Positions 63,095 to 64,000 of a stretch of DNA of 64,000 nucleotides are shown piece by piece. Position 1 is the stretch's first letter. The number at the start of each line of letters is the position of its first letter. The DNA lies in the NCBI RefSeq assembly GCF_020509005.1, contig NC_063021.1, positions 62,001 to 126,000 of the forward strand. The letters run 5' to 3'. Under the pieces are notes generated by a model. The model was not told the origin of the DNA and ran no database searches. It saw nothing but the letters and a program-made list of their open reading frames with translations. Source of the DNA: Fulvia fulva (lineage: Eukaryota; Ascomycota; Dothideomycetes; Mycosphaerellales; Mycosphaerellaceae). A program made the position numbers and the translations under genes.

Positions 63095-64000
63095 CGCAGC
63101 GGTGGTGGACGGTTGCAAGAGGTGACAGCGTGGGACGAAAGAAGGCGGCCGCCCACCGTCTGATAGCTCTTTTGCGAGAGCGGCACATCACACTCTTGCC
63201 ATGGAAGCATGACACGCCAACATCTTGATCGAGCTGCTCGATGTGCATCCCAGCCAGCCACGTGCGAAGTGCAGTACGGTATATGCAAGCCTCTCTCGTG
63301 GCAACGCCCCAGCTTGGTCGTAGCGATTGGGCACAGCCTTGGTCCTGCAGCCATAAAGTTCAACCTCGATCTAGGCTCTGAATATGTGCCTTGGCAGACA
63401 TTATCACGGCAGGACTGCAGCTGCCTGCGAGGGCTCGGACGGTGATACCGAGCGTGTCATGGGGAACATCCAGTGTCGCTTGCTGCGGTCTACAACAATG
63501 CAGAGCCCAAGGAGCATCAGATCGAAGATAGAATGGCTTTGTTCATCACGTTCGTGGGTGTCCGCCGCTCTCTGCAACGGACCGCCTCACTATGTGCTCT
63601 CCTGGGCCAACACCATTTTGCCCACAGCTACGAGAGTCGGCGCATGTTGGCTGAGACAATCAATCGTGTCCTCTCTTCCAACATGTCAAAGCTCTTCACG
63701 ACATAGGCTCACTGCTCTTGTGCAACACTCTGCTGACCTACTACACTCGGTTGGCACTGCCGGTGTCGCAAATGGCTTATCGTGACCGTTAGGAAATCAT
63801 TCGATGAGCGCGAAGACAGATCGAGGGCGAGAGCAGTGAATGCTTCGTCTGACTGTCTCTGGCCAAGTCAGTGGCGAGCCAGTACACATCGTTCGCCATG
63901 TTGGGCGCGAAATTGCTGCCTCGAGCCACACAAGGGAGGATGTGGACGGAGTCTGACTGGATGACGTTGATTGTGATGAAAGAAAGAGATAGCACAAGTA
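63095..64000. other. Right-edge region, no supported gene
   Basis: It contains the promoter of the secreted-protein gene and short frames on both strands without recognisable content. A gene starting outside the window could reach in, but I cannot support one. Confidence 0.45.

Overview
This window is nuclear DNA from a filamentous ascomycete, most probably a Dothideomycete. The evidence is short GT-AG introns of about 46-120 nt with CTRAC/CTGAT-like branch sites, monocistronic genes on both strands, a fungal-type urease, a CYP52-like P450, a RAVE subunit and a UstYa-like family, plus retroelements carrying the CpA-to-TpA scars of repeat-induced point mutation (RIP). Species level cannot be fixed from the sequence alone. 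Coordinates marked as spliced were derived by eye from splice consensus and frame continuity.

Layout. 1-4.9 kb: 5' part of a urease gene (runs off the left edge), an HMG-box protein and a small secreted cysteine-rich protein. 5.2-12.7 kb: two tandem gene duplications of fungal-specific families (BTB-like and LPRELRD-type), each pairing one readable copy with one decayed copy. 13.9-20.1 kb: a 3-isopropylmalate dehydrogenase, a CYP52-like P450 and a Pro/Gln-rich unknown protein, followed by a 58-bp tandem array and a dispersed repeat. 21.9-34.5 kb: housekeeping genes (Rav1-like RAVE subunit, FRG1-like protein), a frameshifted epimerase-like gene and two fungal unknowns. 34.8-43.2 kb: a secreted GH3 beta-glucosidase with nine exons, a polytopic membrane protein and a secreted subtilase.

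The most interesting stretch is 43.2-61.2 kb. It holds a UstYa-like protein with two HxxHC motifs (43768-44370), facing a two-exon gene (44931-45576, minus) for a secreted precursor with three near-identical cores separated by KR-EA spacers, and a second UstYa-like protein with five exons and both HxxHC motifs (60131-61169). Together they look like the precursor and oxidase components of a fungal ribosomal peptide (dikaritin-like) or Kex2-processed repeat-peptide locus. The two oxidase-like genes are separated by roughly 13 kb of nested transposons (47.2-59.9 kb): a Copia remnant with one LTR and a half-tRNA primer site, heavily RIP-mutated chromovirus (Gypsy) pieces in opposite orientations, a solo LTR, and a 1335-bp Fot1/pogo DNA transposon with terminal inverted repeats and a TA duplication. 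The core sequence of the precursor does not match any peptide family I recognise. Beyond 61.2 kb I support only one more gene, a secreted unknown.
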